Origin: Luteimonas_C sp035250245 | GTDB taxonomy: Bacteria > Pseudomonadota > Gammaproteobacteria > Xanthomonadales > Xanthomonadaceae | Assembly: GCA_035250245.1 (NCBI GenBank) | Contig: DATFFH010000095.1 | Location: 1 to 64,000 of the forward strand | Length of the DNA: 64,000 nt | Direction of reading: 5' to 3' | In this document: piece by piece, positions 1 through 8,675 of the stretch | Layout: each line of letters starts with the position of its first letter | How positions within the stretch are numbered: the first letter of the stretch is position 1 | Notes under the pieces: model-generated | The model's input: only the letters and a program-made list of their open reading frames with translations | What the model was told of the DNA's origin: nothing | Database searches by the model: none | Position numbers and translations under genes: made by a program

Positions 1-22
1 ATAGTCCGTCGGCGAGATGGCG

Positions 23-53
23 ACCCGGGCATCGCTTCGCTCCACCCGGGCTA
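23..53. repeat. Short palindromic repeat downstream of btuB
   Basis: Two CCCGGG arms flank a short loop, immediately past the btuB stop codon. The motif (CCCGGG, GCTTCGCT core, CCCGGG, CTAC) is of the REP-like type common downstream of Xanthomonadaceae genes. It may act as a transcript 3' end for btuB. A related element abuts the clpB stop codon. Confidence 0.55.
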
Positions 54-57
54 CCGA

Positions 58-1911
58 TCAGCGCTTCGGCTGGAATCGCAGGCTCAACGTGTAACTGCGC
101 CCCGGCTGGTTGTAATACGCAGCGGTTTCGTACTCGCGATCGAGCACGTTGGCCGCGTTCAACTGCACGGTCCAGTCGTCGCTCAAGGCGTAACCCAGGC
201 GCAAGTCGACCAGCGAATAGCCCGGCAGTGCGGTGCGGTTGGCGATGTCGTCGTAGCGGCGGCCTTCGCCGTAGAGGCTGCCGCCGACGCGGAATTTGCC
301 GAACGCGCGGTCCAGGTCGATGCGACCGCTCTGGCGCGCGCGGCGCGGCAGCAAGTTGTCGCGGTTCGGCCCCGGACTGTCATTGCGCGGATCCAGCCAG
401 GTCGCCGTCGCGGCCAGGGTCCAGGCACCGATGTCGAAATCGGCGCTGGCCTCGGCGCCGCGGATGCGGGCGCGGTCCACGTTCACCGGCAGGAAGGTGA
501 GCGCATCGAAGGTGATCAGATCTTCGGCGCGGGTCTGATAAGCGCTCAGCGACCAGTTGCCGCGCGCGTGCGTGCCGCGCAGGCCGAGTTCCGCGCTGCG
601 CGAAGTTTCCGGGCGCAGGTTCGGATTGGCGAAATTCGGGTAGTACAAATCGTTGAAGGTCGGCGCGCGGTAGGCGGTGCCGTAGCTGGCGATCAATTTC
701 AGGCCATCGCTGAAGGCGAAGCCGTAGCGCAGGCTGCCGGTGGTTTCGCCGCCGAACTGGCTGTTGTCGTCGCGGCGTAGGCTGGCCTGCCAGCTCTGCT
801 TGCCGAAATCGCCCTGCCATTGACCGAACACGGCGCGGTTGATCCTTTGCGTGGTGTCGAACTGCGTATCGCTGTCGATCGCATCGCGCTGCCAATCGAA
901 ACCCAGGCTCAACAGGCCGATGCTGCCGGTAGCGACGTCCGCCTGCACCGAACCGAGGTCGCGGTGGGTGTCGAAACGGCTGGTGAAGACGCCGTCCTTG
1001 TAGTCGTCGCTCTCGTCGACGCTGCGGCCGACGTTGAGCGTGAAGGACAGCTTCTGGCTCGGCGCGTAGCGCAAGCGGGCGCCGGCGACCTGCTGCACCA
1101 CGTCGGCCTGGTTGGCGAAGCCGCCGTCGTATTCGTTCTGGCCTTCCGCGCGCATTACGCGCGCTTCGGCGTCCCACTGCTCGCCGAAGCGGTAGCCGCC
1201 CTGCAGCGACAGCGAATTGTTTTCGTAGCCGTCCTTGTCCGGCTCGTCGGTGAAGCAGCCGACGAACAGCGTGCCGCTGCCGCGGCAGGCGTCGATGCCT
1301 TCGGTGCGCTCGTGCGCGGCGTTGATCGAATACCAGCCGTTGCCCTGCTTGCCGGCGATGCCGGCGCTGGCGCGCCGCGTATCGAAGCTGCCGAGCGCGA
1401 CGCTGGCATGCGGGGTGAACGCGCCTTCCGGGCGGCGGGTGAAGATCTGGATCACGCCGCCCAGCGCTTCCGAACCGTACAAGCTGGAGAACGGACCGCG
1501 CACGATTTCGATGCGCTCGATCTGGTCGACCGGAATGTCCTGGAACGCGGTCAAGCCGGCGCTGGCCGAACCGATGCGCACGCCGTCGACCATCACCAGC
1601 ACTTGCTGTCCGCCCGCGCCGCGCAACGAGATCGTGGTGATCTTGCCGGCGCCGCCGGTGTTGGCGAAGGTGAGGCCCGGCGTGCCGCGCAGCAGTTCCG
1701 GCAGCGAAGCCGGCTGCAGGCGGTCGATGCGTTCGCGATCGATCACCGTGATCGAAGCGAGCGTGTTGGCCAGCGATTGCGGCGTGCGCGTGGCGGTGAC
1801 CACGACCTGGTCGAGATCGGTGACCGCGGTGGATTCCGCGCTCGCCTGCGCGCAGGCGAACGAAACGGCCGCAGCCAACGCGGCGCGCGCGACGATGTGA
1901 CGGGATTGCAT
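58..1911 (-). CDS. btuB: TonB-dependent vitamin B12 receptor BtuB
   Basis: Outer-membrane 22-stranded beta-barrel receptor that takes up cobalamin with energy from TonB-ExbBD. The 617-aa protein starts with a signal peptide (residues 1-25, ending ASA|ES), followed by a TonB box (LDQVVVTA, residues 33-40). A plug domain follows with the typical 'LRGTPGL', 'VMVDGVRIG' and 'IERIEIVRGPFSSLYG' blocks, then the barrel with TonB-receptor C-terminal repeats. I chose the ATG at 1911 because it yields the signal peptide directly; longer readings run into the riboswitch. Control by the cobalamin riboswitch just upstream independently supports the B12 assignment. The substrate itself is inferred from that and from overall BtuB-like plug sequence. 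Confidence 0.9.
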   Translation of the reverse strand: MQSRHIVARAALAAAVSFACAQASAESTAVTDLDQVVVTATRTPQSLANTLASITVIDRERIDRLQPASLPELLRGTPGLTFANTGGAGKITTISLRGAGGQQVLVMVDGVRIGSASAGLTAFQDIPVDQIERIEIVRGPFSSLYGSEALGGVIQIFTRRPEGAFTPHASVALGSFDTRRASAGIAGKQGNGWYSINAAHERTEGIDACRGSGTLFVGCFTDEPDKDGYENNSLSLQGGYRFGEQWDAEARVMRAEGQNEYDGGFANQADVVQQVAGARLRYAPSQKLSFTLNVGRSVDESDDYKDGVFTSRFDTHRDLGSVQADVATGSIGLLSLGFDWQRDAIDSDTQFDTTQRINRAVFGQWQGDFGKQSWQASLRRDDNSQFGGETTGSLRYGFAFSDGLKLIASYGTAYRAPTFNDLYYPNFANPNLRPETSRSAELGLRGTHARGNWSLSAYQTRAEDLITFDALTFLPVNVDRARIRGAEASADFDIGAWTLAATATWLDPRNDSPGPNRDNLLPRRARQSGRIDLDRAFGKFRVGGSLYGEGRRYDDIANRTALPGYSLVDLRLGYALSDDWTVQLNAANVLDREYETAAYYNQPGRSYTLSLRFQPKR

Positions 1912-2035
1912 CGGATGACTCCTTGGGCCGCGCCTGCCCGCGCGGTGTTGGCTGGAAAGGACAGGCGGAAAGGAGCGCATGGGGCCGACGACGGACGCGG
2001 CATCCACGACATCGCCCGCCGCGTGTCTGGTCGTG

Positions 2036-2213
2036 CCGGTGGCCGGTCTCCGGGCTCGCGAGCGGAACGCGTCCAGCGTTCCCGGATCGGCGCCTTCCCG
2101 TGCATCGCACAGTGGCTTACGGCCGATCGTTTGCTCGCCTACCGTTGCGGGGGCAGCTCCGGAATTGCGCGGACCGCGCTCACCGGATTCCCGTTTCAAC
2201 CGCTGGCGTCAGG
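2036..2213 (-). promoter_or_regulatory. Cobalamin riboswitch
   Basis: Read on the minus strand, the conserved blocks occur in order: GAAACGGGAA and CCGGTG (near 2181-2200), then GCCCCCGCAACGGTA, then GCCACTG (near 2110-2120), then GGGAAGGCG, and the B12 box AGCCCGGAGACCGGC at 2042-2056. This is the full cobalamin riboswitch consensus. It ends about 125 nt before the btuB start, the expected position for repression of btuB by adenosylcobalamin. Confidence 0.93.
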
Positions 2214-2306
2214 ACGCGCGCGGTCACCTCAGGCGGGGCGCAGTTTAGCGGCGTTTGCGGCCGCGCGATAGCGGAAACGGGCATATCCGCATAATCTTCG
2301 GTGCTT

Positions 2307-2957
2307 ATGGACGCCTCCGACACCTCTGCCGCCGCCCTGCTCGACACCGTGGAGGCGCGCATCCTGGGCTGCCTGGTCGAGAAAGAAGCCACCACGCCCG
2401 ATGCGTATCCGCTGACGCTCAACAGCTTGGTGCTGGCTTGTAACCAGAAGACCTCGCGCGATCCGGTGACGAACCTGGAGCCCGGCGAGGTCGAGCACGC
2501 CCTGCGCCGGATGGAAGTGCGCGGCCTGGTCAAATCCTCGCATTCGGCGCGCGCCGGGCGATACGCGCATCGCATGGAGGCCGTGCTCAGCCTGACCCGC
2601 CAACAGACCGCCCTGCTCGCGCTGCTGATGTTGCGCGGACCGCAAACCTTGCACGAACTGCTGAGCCGCAGCGAGCGCTGGGTGAAGTTCGAAGGGATCG
2701 AGGACGTGCAGCACGCGCTGGAGCGGTTAGCCGCGCGCGAACCGGCCTTTACGACGAAGCTTCCGCGCGGCAGCGGACAACGCGAAGACCGTTACGGACA
2801 CCTCCTTTGCGGCCCGCTGTCCGAAGCGCAACTCGCGGCCGCAGCGAAACCTTCGGCCGCTTCAGCATCCACGGACGAACGCGCGCTGCTGGAGCGGATC
2901 GACGCGCTGGAAGCCCGCATCGCCGCACTGGAAGCGAAACTGGACGCCGCTTCCTGA
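2307..2957 (+). CDS. yceH: YceH family protein (DUF480)
   Basis: A 216-aa protein of the DUF480/YceH family, predicted to be a soluble cytoplasmic protein with two winged-helix domains. The family signature is clear near the N-terminus: 'VEARILGCLVEKEATTP' followed by 'YPLTLNSLVLACNQKTSR'. The C-terminal 30 residues are a leucine-rich coiled coil (ERIDALEARIAALEAKL). An in-frame GTG lies 6 nt upstream of the chosen ATG and neither has a strong ribosome binding site, so the exact start is uncertain. It diverges from btuB. Its molecular role is not established. Confidence 0.85.
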   Translation: MDASDTSAAALLDTVEARILGCLVEKEATTPDAYPLTLNSLVLACNQKTSRDPVTNLEPGEVEHALRRMEVRGLVKSSHSARAGRYAHRMEAVLSLTRQQTALLALLMLRGPQTLHELLSRSERWVKFEGIEDVQHALERLAAREPAFTTKLPRGSGQREDRYGHLLCGPLSEAQLAAAAKPSAASASTDERALLERIDALEARIAALEAKLDAAS

Positions 2958-3018
2958 TCGGTTTGCGCCGGCCGCCGATGGCGTTCACTATCGTCCTCCG
3001 GACATCGACGGAGCGCCA

Positions 3019-4701
3019 ATGCCGCATCACACCTCGCTGATCGCAATCCTCTGCGTCGGCTTCGTGCTGGCTTTCGTGCTGGGCCTGCTGGCACAGCGCC
3101 TGCGGCTGTCGCCGCTGGTCGGCTATCTGGTGGCGGGCATACTGGCCGGGCCTTTCACGCCCGGCTTCGTCGCCGATCAGACCTTGGCGCCGCAATTGGC
3201 CGAGATCGGCGTGATCCTGCTGATGTTCGGCGTGGGCCTGCACTTCTCGCTGAAGGATCTGATGGAAGTGAAGTCGATCGCGCTGCCTGGCGCGGTCGCG
3301 CAGATCGCGGTGGCGACGCTGATGGGTTGGGGCCTGGGCGAATGGCTGGGCTGGTCGCACGGCGCCGGATTGATGTTCGGCTTGGCGCTGTCGGTGGCCA
3401 GCACCGTGGTGCTGCTGCGCGCGCTGGAGGAACGGCGGCTGATCGAAACCGGCAAGGGCAAGATCGCGGTCGGCTGGCTAATCGTCGAAGATCTGGCGAT
3501 GGTGCTGGCGCTGGTGCTGGTGCCCGCTTTCGCCGACGTGCTTGGGGGGGACGGCGGCGGAGACGGCAGCCGCAGCGTATGGCTGACGCTGCTGATCACG
3601 CTGGGCAAAGTCGGCGCGTTCGTCGCGGTGATGCTGGTGATCGGACGCCGCGCGATCCCGTGGATTTTGGAGCGCGTGGCCGGCACCGGTTCGCGCGAAC
3701 TGTTCACCCTGTGCGTGCTGGCCGTGGCGATGGGCGTGGCCTTCGGCGCGGCCGAACTGTTCGGCGTGTCGTTCGCGCTCGGCGCGTTCTTCGCCGGCAT
3801 GCTGCTCAACGAGTCCGAATTCGGACACAAGGCCGCCAACGATTCGCTGCCGCTGCGCGACGCGTTCGCGGTGCTGTTCTTCGTGTCGGTGGGCATGCTG
3901 TTCGACCCGAAGATCGTGATCGAGCATCCGCTGGAACTGGCCGCGACTTTCCTGATCATCGTGTTCGGAAAATCGATCGCCGCCTGGGCGATCGTGCGGA
4001 TGTTCGGCAAGAACGACGAGACCGCGCTGACCATTTCCGCCAGTCTGGCGCAGATCGGCGAGTTCTCCTTCATCCTCGCGGGCTTGGGCCTGTCGTTGAA
4101 GATCATGCCGCAGATGGCGCACGACTTGGTGCTGGCCGGCGCGTTGCTGTCGATCGTCGCCAATCCGCTGTTGTTCGCAGCGCTGGACCAATGGCAGAAG
4201 CGGCGCGACGCGCGCGTCGCCGCGGCCGCGCCCGAGCCCGAGGAAGCGCCGCCGCTGGATGTCGACGGGCATGCGATCGTGGTCGGCTACGGCCGGGTCG
4301 GCAACCAGCTGGCCAAGTTGCTGCGCGAACGGGGCGTGCCGGTGGCCGTCGTCGAAGACGACGCCGACCTGGTCGCGAACGCGCGCAAGGACGGTTTCCC
4401 GGCCGTGCGTGGCAACGCGGCTTCCGAGCGCGTGATGCGCGAAGCCCTGCCCGAACGCGCGCGAATGGCCGTGTTCGCGATTCCGCACGCGCTGGAAGCC
4501 GGCGAGACCATCGCCCGGCTGAAGACGATCAATCCCGAAATCACCGTGTTAGCGCGCGCGCACAGCGACAATGAAGTGCGTCATCTGCTCGAACACGGCG
4601 CCGATGGCGCGGTGCTGGCCGAACGTGAGCTGGCTTATTCGCTGGCGGAGATGGTGATGGCTACCCCGCCGTACCGGCCCGTTCGTATTCCGACCCCGTA
4701 G
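3019..4701 (+). CDS. ybaL: YbaL-type K+/H+ antiporter (CPA2) with TrkA-N domain
   Basis: A 560-aa inner-membrane cation:proton antiporter of the CPA2/Kef family. Residues 1-390 form about 12-13 hydrophobic segments. The stretch from 'RLSPLVGYLVAGILAGPFTP' through 'GVILLMFGVGLHFSLKDLM' closely matches E. coli YbaL, and the length is nearly the same. From about residue 418 a cytoplasmic TrkA-N (RCK) nucleotide-binding domain begins with the Rossmann motif GYGRVGNQLAKLL. Related Kef systems export K+ and are gated by nucleotides or glutathione adducts; gating here is not known. It follows yceH by about 60 nt in the same direction and may be co-transcribed. Confidence 0.9.
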   Translation: MPHHTSLIAILCVGFVLAFVLGLLAQRLRLSPLVGYLVAGILAGPFTPGFVADQTLAPQLAEIGVILLMFGVGLHFSLKDLMEVKSIALPGAVAQIAVATLMGWGLGEWLGWSHGAGLMFGLALSVASTVVLLRALEERRLIETGKGKIAVGWLIVEDLAMVLALVLVPAFADVLGGDGGGDGSRSVWLTLLITLGKVGAFVAVMLVIGRRAIPWILERVAGTGSRELFTLCVLAVAMGVAFGAAELFGVSFALGAFFAGMLLNESEFGHKAANDSLPLRDAFAVLFFVSVGMLFDPKIVIEHPLELAATFLIIVFGKSIAAWAIVRMFGKNDETALTISASLAQIGEFSFILAGLGLSLKIMPQMAHDLVLAGALLSIVANPLLFAALDQWQKRRDARVAAAAPEPEEAPPLDVDGHAIVVGYGRVGNQLAKLLRERGVPVAVVEDDADLVANARKDGFPAVRGNAASERVMREALPERARMAVFAIPHALEAGETIARLKTINPEITVLARAHSDNEVRHLLEHGADGAVLAERELAYSLAEMVMATPPYRPVRIPTP

Positions 4702-4727
4702 AGAGCGGAATCCACTCCGCTGCCTTT

Positions 4728-4814
4728 GCTTTTCGTAGGTGCGGCTTCAGCCGCACGCTTTTCGCTACATGCTGAAAGAAAGAGCGTGCGGCTGAAGCCG
4801 CACCTACGAAAAGC
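4728..4814. repeat. Paired inverted repeat, GTGCGGCTTCAGCCGCAC type
   Basis: Two 32-nt arms at 4728-4759 and 4783-4814 are perfect reverse complements separated by 23 nt. Each arm itself contains a small palindrome (TGCGGCTTCAGCCGCA). It lies between ybaL and the next plus-strand gene and could serve as a transcript end or mRNA stabiliser. Related elements occur near 13.1, 44.0, 45.1 and 48.1 kb. Confidence 0.85.
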
Positions 4815-4846
4815 GGGTAGGCTGTGGCGGCCGAAGGGGACCTGTC

Positions 4847-5377
4847 ATGCCAGATCAAGCCGCCAAAAGTTCCGAAGCGCTGGATTTCGCGACCCGCTAT
4901 GACCTGCTGAAATCGGTGGTCGCCCGCTACGACAGTTACTACAACCTGGCTGCGGTGAAAGCCTCGCTACTGCTCACCAGCAACGCGATCTTCCTGGCGC
5001 CGTCGCTGGGCGAAAAAAGTCCATTGCTGCAGTTCGCGCAAGCCGCCATGGCGACGCGCGTCCTGGTTTCGGCGTCTATGGCGCTGTCGCTGGTATCGAT
5101 GATCGGCGCGGCCCTGGTGATCGCCTCGTGGCTGTCGCGCAGCCGGGCGATGGTCGACCACCATTCGGTCGTCTTCAGCGAGAGCGTCGCGAAACAATCT
5201 CCCGACGAGTACGCCGGATCCGTGACCCGCATGACGCAGCAGGGCCTGATCGAAGACCTGGCGCGCCTGGCCCAACTGATGGCGTCGAACCTGGCGTCCA
5301 AGTTCCGCTACATCAACGCATCGCTCGCAGCCTTGGTCGCCGCCGTAGTCTGCGCCTGCGCCGCGCTGCTGCTCTAG
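4847..5377 (+). CDS. Orphan Pycsar_TM-like (DUF5706) membrane protein
   Basis: A 176-aa membrane protein. The pattern fits the Pycsar effector transmembrane family (formerly DUF5706): an N-terminal amphipathic helix, 'VKASLLLTSNAIFL' as the first hydrophobic segment, a second strong transmembrane segment near residues 65-90, a loop containing 'SPDEYAGSVTRMTQQGLIEDLARLAQLMASNLASKF', and a final transmembrane segment to the C-terminus. In Pycsar defence systems such proteins are activated by cyclic pyrimidines and damage the inner membrane. No nucleotide cyclase gene is nearby (ybaL upstream, clpB beyond), so here it is an orphan and could have a housekeeping role. The start has a good AGGGGA site. 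Its stop codon overlaps the stop of the convergent next gene. Confidence 0.62.
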   Translation: MPDQAAKSSEALDFATRYDLLKSVVARYDSYYNLAAVKASLLLTSNAIFLAPSLGEKSPLLQFAQAAMATRVLVSASMALSLVSMIGAALVIASWLSRSRAMVDHHSVVFSESVAKQSPDEYAGSVTRMTQQGLIEDLARLAQLMASNLASKFRYINASLAALVAAVVCACAALLL

Positions 5378-5637
5378 GCGCTCTTCGGCCACAGGATTGC
5401 GGCGATGTCGTCCGCGGTTTGCGTATCGGCCCCGCGATAGAACAGTTGTTTGCCGTCGCTCAGCACGATGCTGACGCCGATCGCATAGCCGATGTTAGCC
5501 CGTTGCGTTTCGATCCGAAGCACATTGGAAGGCCGCAGCCAAAAGACTTCGCCGGCCACATCCACGCGTACAGGCGGCTCTCTGGTGGCCGCATTCGGTG
5601 CGATAGTTGGCATCGCGGCGTTGCCTTGTTCGATCAT
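5374..5637 (-). CDS. Small protein of unknown function (87 aa)
   Basis: I do not recognise this protein. The ATG at 5637 is preceded by a good GGAGGG site at 7-nt spacing and is preferred over upstream in-frame starts. The sequence has a short flexible N-terminus and then a compact region (about residues 22-87) of alternating beta-like stretches: 'VRVDVAGEVFWLRPSNVL', 'IGYAIGVSIVLSDGKQLFYRG', and a helix 'TADDIAAILW'. It has no signal peptide or membrane segment. It converges on the Pycsar_TM-like gene, sharing 4 nt at the stop codons. It may be a lineage-specific protein; function unknown. Confidence 0.55.
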   Translation of the reverse strand: MIEQGNAAMPTIAPNAATREPPVRVDVAGEVFWLRPSNVLRIETQRANIGYAIGVSIVLSDGKQLFYRGADTQTADDIAAILWPKSA

Positions 5638-5703
5638 GGGATGCCCTCCGTTCATAGCAGGAAAGGACCCGGTCAAAGCGGCTTGCGGCGACAGAGCTAG
5701 AGG

Positions 5704-5767
5704 CTCCCGCGACCGCGGCGGGAACAGGCTTGCGCCATGAGGAAGCGCAAGACCGCGATCGCGGGAG
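5704..5767. repeat. Long imperfect hairpin
   Basis: Arms at 5704-5718 and 5753-5767 pair with one mismatch, and an inner pair of arms extends the stem. The sequence resembles the other REP-like palindromes in the window but is a distinct family. Confidence 0.6.
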
Positions 5768-5920
5768 ATGGCCGCAGCCACCTTTAAATGACGGATTCCG
5801 GCGAACGAGCGGCCAAGCGCAGAGGATGGCAAATGCGACGGTCTTCACAGAAACGCAATTTTCGAACACCCTGCGATGACGAGCGACCGCTGCTTGCGTC
5901 GGGCCAATAGGCGAGGCGAT

Positions 5921-5946
5921 GCTGGGTTCGCTCCGCTTAACCCAGC
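5921..5946. repeat. REP-like palindrome at clpB 3' end
   Basis: GCTGGGTT and AACCCAGC arms around a TCGCTCCGCT core, directly adjacent to the clpB stop codon. It is similar in design to the element after btuB and may define the clpB transcript 3' end. Confidence 0.6.
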
Positions 5947-8535
5947 CTACGGATCCTTGGCAAAAGCCAGCTGCCCGCCTTCCGCGCCGACACGCACGGT
6001 GTCGCCGCTGCCGAATTCGCCGGCCAATATCTTCTGCGCCAGCGGATTCTCCAGCTGCTGCTGGATGGCGCGCTTCAGCGGCCGCGCGCCGTAGACCGGA
6101 TCGAAGCCGACGTTGCCCAGCAGATCCAGCGCCTTGTCCGCAACGTCCAGGCGGATGCCGCGCTCGGCCAAACGCTTCTCCAACGAACGCAGCTGGATCT
6201 TCGCGATCTGCTTGATCTGCGCCTTGTCCAGCGGATGGAACACAACGATGTCGTCCAACCGGTTGATGAATTCCGGCCGGAAGTGCGCCTGCACCACGCC
6301 CATCACCGCGGCCTTCATCTGGGTGTAGCTTTCCGGCGTGTCGTCGGCCGCAAGCTCCTGGATCATCTGCGAGCCCAGGTTCGACGTCATCACGATCACG
6401 GTGTTTCGGAAATCCACGGTGCGGCCCTGGCCATCGGTCAAACGGCCGTCGTCCAGCACCTGCAGCAGGATGTTGAACACGTCCGGATGAGCTTTCTCCA
6501 CTTCGTCGAGCAGGATCACGCTGTACGGGCGGCGGCGCACCGCTTCGGTCAGATAGCCGCCCTCTTCGTAGCCGACATAGCCCGGAGGCGCGCCGACCAG
6601 GCGGCTGACCGCGTGCTTTTCCATGAACTCGCTCATGTCGATGCGCACCATCGCATCGGACGAATCGAACAAGAATTCGGCCAGCGCCTTGCACAGTTCG
6701 GTCTTGCCGACGCCGGTCGGGCCCAGGAACAGGAACGAACCGCTGGGACGGTTCGGATCGCTCAAGCCCGCACGCGAGCGGCGCACCGCATCGGAGACGA
6801 CCTTGATGGCTTCGTCCTGGCCGACCACGCGCGCATGCAGCGCGTCTTCCATCTTCAGCAGTTTTTCGCGCTCGCCTTCCAGCATCTTGGACACCGGGAT
6901 GCCAGTCCAACGCGATACCACCTCGGCGATTTCCTCCGCCGTGACCTTGTCCTGCAACAGGCGAAAACCCTTGCTTTCGGCCTCCTGCGCGGCCTTGAGC
7001 TGCTTTTCAAGTTCCGGCAGCTGGCCGTACTGGATTTCGCTCATCCGCGCGTAGTCCTGGCGGCGCTGCGCGGCTTCCAGTTCCAGGCGCGCGGCTTCGA
7101 TCTGCTCCTTGATCTTGGTCGCGCCCTGCAGCGTGGCCTTCTCGGCCTTCCACACTTCTTCCAGATCGTTGTATTCGCGCTGCAGTTTTTCGATTTCGGC
7201 ATCCAGGTCGGCCAGGCGCTTCTTGCTCTCGGCGTCCTTTTCCTTCTTCAGCGCCTCGCGCTGGATCTTCAGCTGGATCAGGCGGCGTTCCTTGCGATCC
7301 AGCTCTTCCGGCTTGGAGTCGATCTCCATGCGGATGCGGCTGGCCGCTTCGTCCATCAGGTCGATGGCCTTGTCCGGCAACTGGCGGTCGGCGATGTAGC
7401 GGTGCGACAGCGTGGCGGCGGCGACGATCGCCGGATCGGTGATCTCCACGCCATGGTGCACGGCATAGCGTTCCTTCAGGCCGCGCAGGATCGCGATGGT
7501 GTCCTCGACGCTCGGTTCGCCGACGAACACCTTCTGGAAACGGCGCTCGAGCGCGGCGTCCTTTTCCACGTATTTGCGGTACTCGTCCAGGGTGGTCGCG
7601 CCGATGCAGTGCAGCTCGCCGCGCGCCAGCGCCGGCTTGAGCATGTTGCCGGCGTCCATCGCGCCTTCGGCCTTACCGGCGCCGACCATCGTGTGCAGTT
7701 CGTCGATGAACAGGATGATCTGGCCTTCGTTCTTGGCCAGGTCGTTCAACACCGCTTTCAAGCGCTCTTCGAATTCGCCGCGGTATTTTGCGCCGGCGAT
7801 CAGTGCACCCATGTCCAGCGACAGGACGCGTTTGTTGCGCAGGCCCTCCGGCACTTCGCCGTTGACGATGCGTTGGGCCAGGCCTTCGACGATCGCGGTC
7901 TTGCCTACGCCCGGCTCCCCGATCAGCACGGGATTGTTCTTGGTGCGCCGCTGCAGCACTTGGATGGTGCGGCGGATTTCTTCGTCGCGCCCGACCACCG
8001 GGTCCAGCTTGCCGCCCTCGGCGCGCGCGGTGAGGTCGATGGTGTATTTCTCCAGCGCTTGGCGCTGGTCTTCGGCATTTTCGCTTTGCACCGTTTCCCC
8101 TCCCCGCATTTTCTCGATGGCGGCTTCGATCTTGCGCTTGTCCGCGCCGGCGGCCTTCAGCGCGCGGCCGACGTCGCCACCGTCGTCCAGCGCAGCCAGC
8201 ACGAACCATTCGCTGGCGATGTAGGCATCGCCGCGCTGCTGCGCGGATTTGTCGGCGACGTTGAGCAGGCGGGCCAGATCGTTGCCCAGCGAAACATTGC
8301 CCGCCTGCCCGGACACTTTCGGCAAACGCTCGAGGATTTCGCCCAGCCGCTCGCGCAGCAGCGGCACGTTGACGCCGGCCTGGGCCAGCAGCGGGCGCGT
8401 GCTGCCGCCTTGCTGATCGAGCAGTGCGGCCAGCAGATGCGAGGGTTCGATCAGATTGTGGTCGCGGCCCACAGCCAGCGACTGCGCGTCGGCCAGCGCC
8501 TGCTGGAAACGCGACGTGAGCTTGTCCATGCGCAT
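5947..8535 (-). CDS. clpB: ATP-dependent disaggregase ClpB
   Basis: Hexameric AAA+ chaperone of 862 aa (E. coli ClpB is 857) that extracts proteins from aggregates together with DnaK-DnaJ-GrpE. In order: Clp N-terminal domain opening 'MRMDKLTSRFQQALADAQS'; first AAA+ module with Walker A GEPGVGKT near residue 205 and 'FIDELHTMVGAG'; a long coiled-coil middle domain (about residues 410-525, 'ELDRKERRLIQLKIQREAL'); second AAA+ module with GPTGVGKTELCK near residue 605; and the ClpB C-terminal domain. The start at 8535 has a GGAG site at suitable spacing and matches the family N-terminus; a second ATG lies 6 nt further in. A heat-shock-type promoter is visible upstream. Confidence 0.97.
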   Translation of the reverse strand: MRMDKLTSRFQQALADAQSLAVGRDHNLIEPSHLLAALLDQQGGSTRPLLAQAGVNVPLLRERLGEILERLPKVSGQAGNVSLGNDLARLLNVADKSAQQRGDAYIASEWFVLAALDDGGDVGRALKAAGADKRKIEAAIEKMRGGETVQSENAEDQRQALEKYTIDLTARAEGGKLDPVVGRDEEIRRTIQVLQRRTKNNPVLIGEPGVGKTAIVEGLAQRIVNGEVPEGLRNKRVLSLDMGALIAGAKYRGEFEERLKAVLNDLAKNEGQIILFIDELHTMVGAGKAEGAMDAGNMLKPALARGELHCIGATTLDEYRKYVEKDAALERRFQKVFVGEPSVEDTIAILRGLKERYAVHHGVEITDPAIVAAATLSHRYIADRQLPDKAIDLMDEAASRIRMEIDSKPEELDRKERRLIQLKIQREALKKEKDAESKKRLADLDAEIEKLQREYNDLEEVWKAEKATLQGATKIKEQIEAARLELEAAQRRQDYARMSEIQYGQLPELEKQLKAAQEAESKGFRLLQDKVTAEEIAEVVSRWTGIPVSKMLEGEREKLLKMEDALHARVVGQDEAIKVVSDAVRRSRAGLSDPNRPSGSFLFLGPTGVGKTELCKALAEFLFDSSDAMVRIDMSEFMEKHAVSRLVGAPPGYVGYEEGGYLTEAVRRRPYSVILLDEVEKAHPDVFNILLQVLDDGRLTDGQGRTVDFRNTVIVMTSNLGSQMIQELAADDTPESYTQMKAAVMGVVQAHFRPEFINRLDDIVVFHPLDKAQIKQIAKIQLRSLEKRLAERGIRLDVADKALDLLGNVGFDPVYGARPLKRAIQQQLENPLAQKILAGEFGSGDTVRVGAEGGQLAFAKDP

Positions 8536-8585
8536 GGACGGGTTCTCCGCAAAAAAAGGGCCGGCGTGCGCCAGCGATAGCCTGA

Positions 8586-8613
8586 AGATGCGGGCGTGAA
8601 GCCGGGATGCAAG
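8586..8613 (-). promoter_or_regulatory. Candidate sigma-32 promoter of clpB
   Basis: On the minus strand CTTGCA is followed 13 nt later by CCCGCATCT, close to the sigma-32 consensus (CTTGAA, 13-17 nt, CCCCATNT). It lies about 50 nt upstream of the clpB start in the clpB/plsC divergent region. The match is by eye only. Confidence 0.45.
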
Positions 8614-8675
8614 CCTTGGCCGGGCCACGGTCCGCGGCTATTCTTTCGCGCCTTTCCGCATCGTTTCGCAAGCGC

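Larger units (their letters stand above)
5638..5946. other. Gene-free stretch with two palindromic elements
   Basis: No convincing gene in these 309 bases. They hold a hairpin at 5704-5767 (CTCCCGCGACCGCGG paired with CCGCGATCGCGGGAG, plus an inner GCTTGCGC/GCGCAAG pairing) and a GCTGGGTT...AACCCAGC element at 5921-5946 that touches the clpB stop codon. The promoter of the 87-aa gene should lie in the left part, but I see no clear -35/-10 pair. Confidence 0.6.

Noticed and set aside
1912..2199. An N-terminal extension of BtuB to 713 aa
   Set aside because: It would translate the cobalamin riboswitch and bury the signal peptide; the ATG at 1911 is better.
820..2271. A 483-codon frame antisense to btuB and running across the riboswitch
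   Set aside because: Overlaps two well-supported features on the other strand and has no recognisable motif.
4728..4814. Direct or inverted repeats as a CRISPR array
   Set aside because: Units are in mirrored pairs with no regular spacers and no cas genes are present.
6235..8580. A 781-codon open frame on the plus strand antisense to clpB
   Set aside because: It mirrors the clpB codons, has no domain I recognise, and such long antisense frames are expected in DNA of this G+C content.
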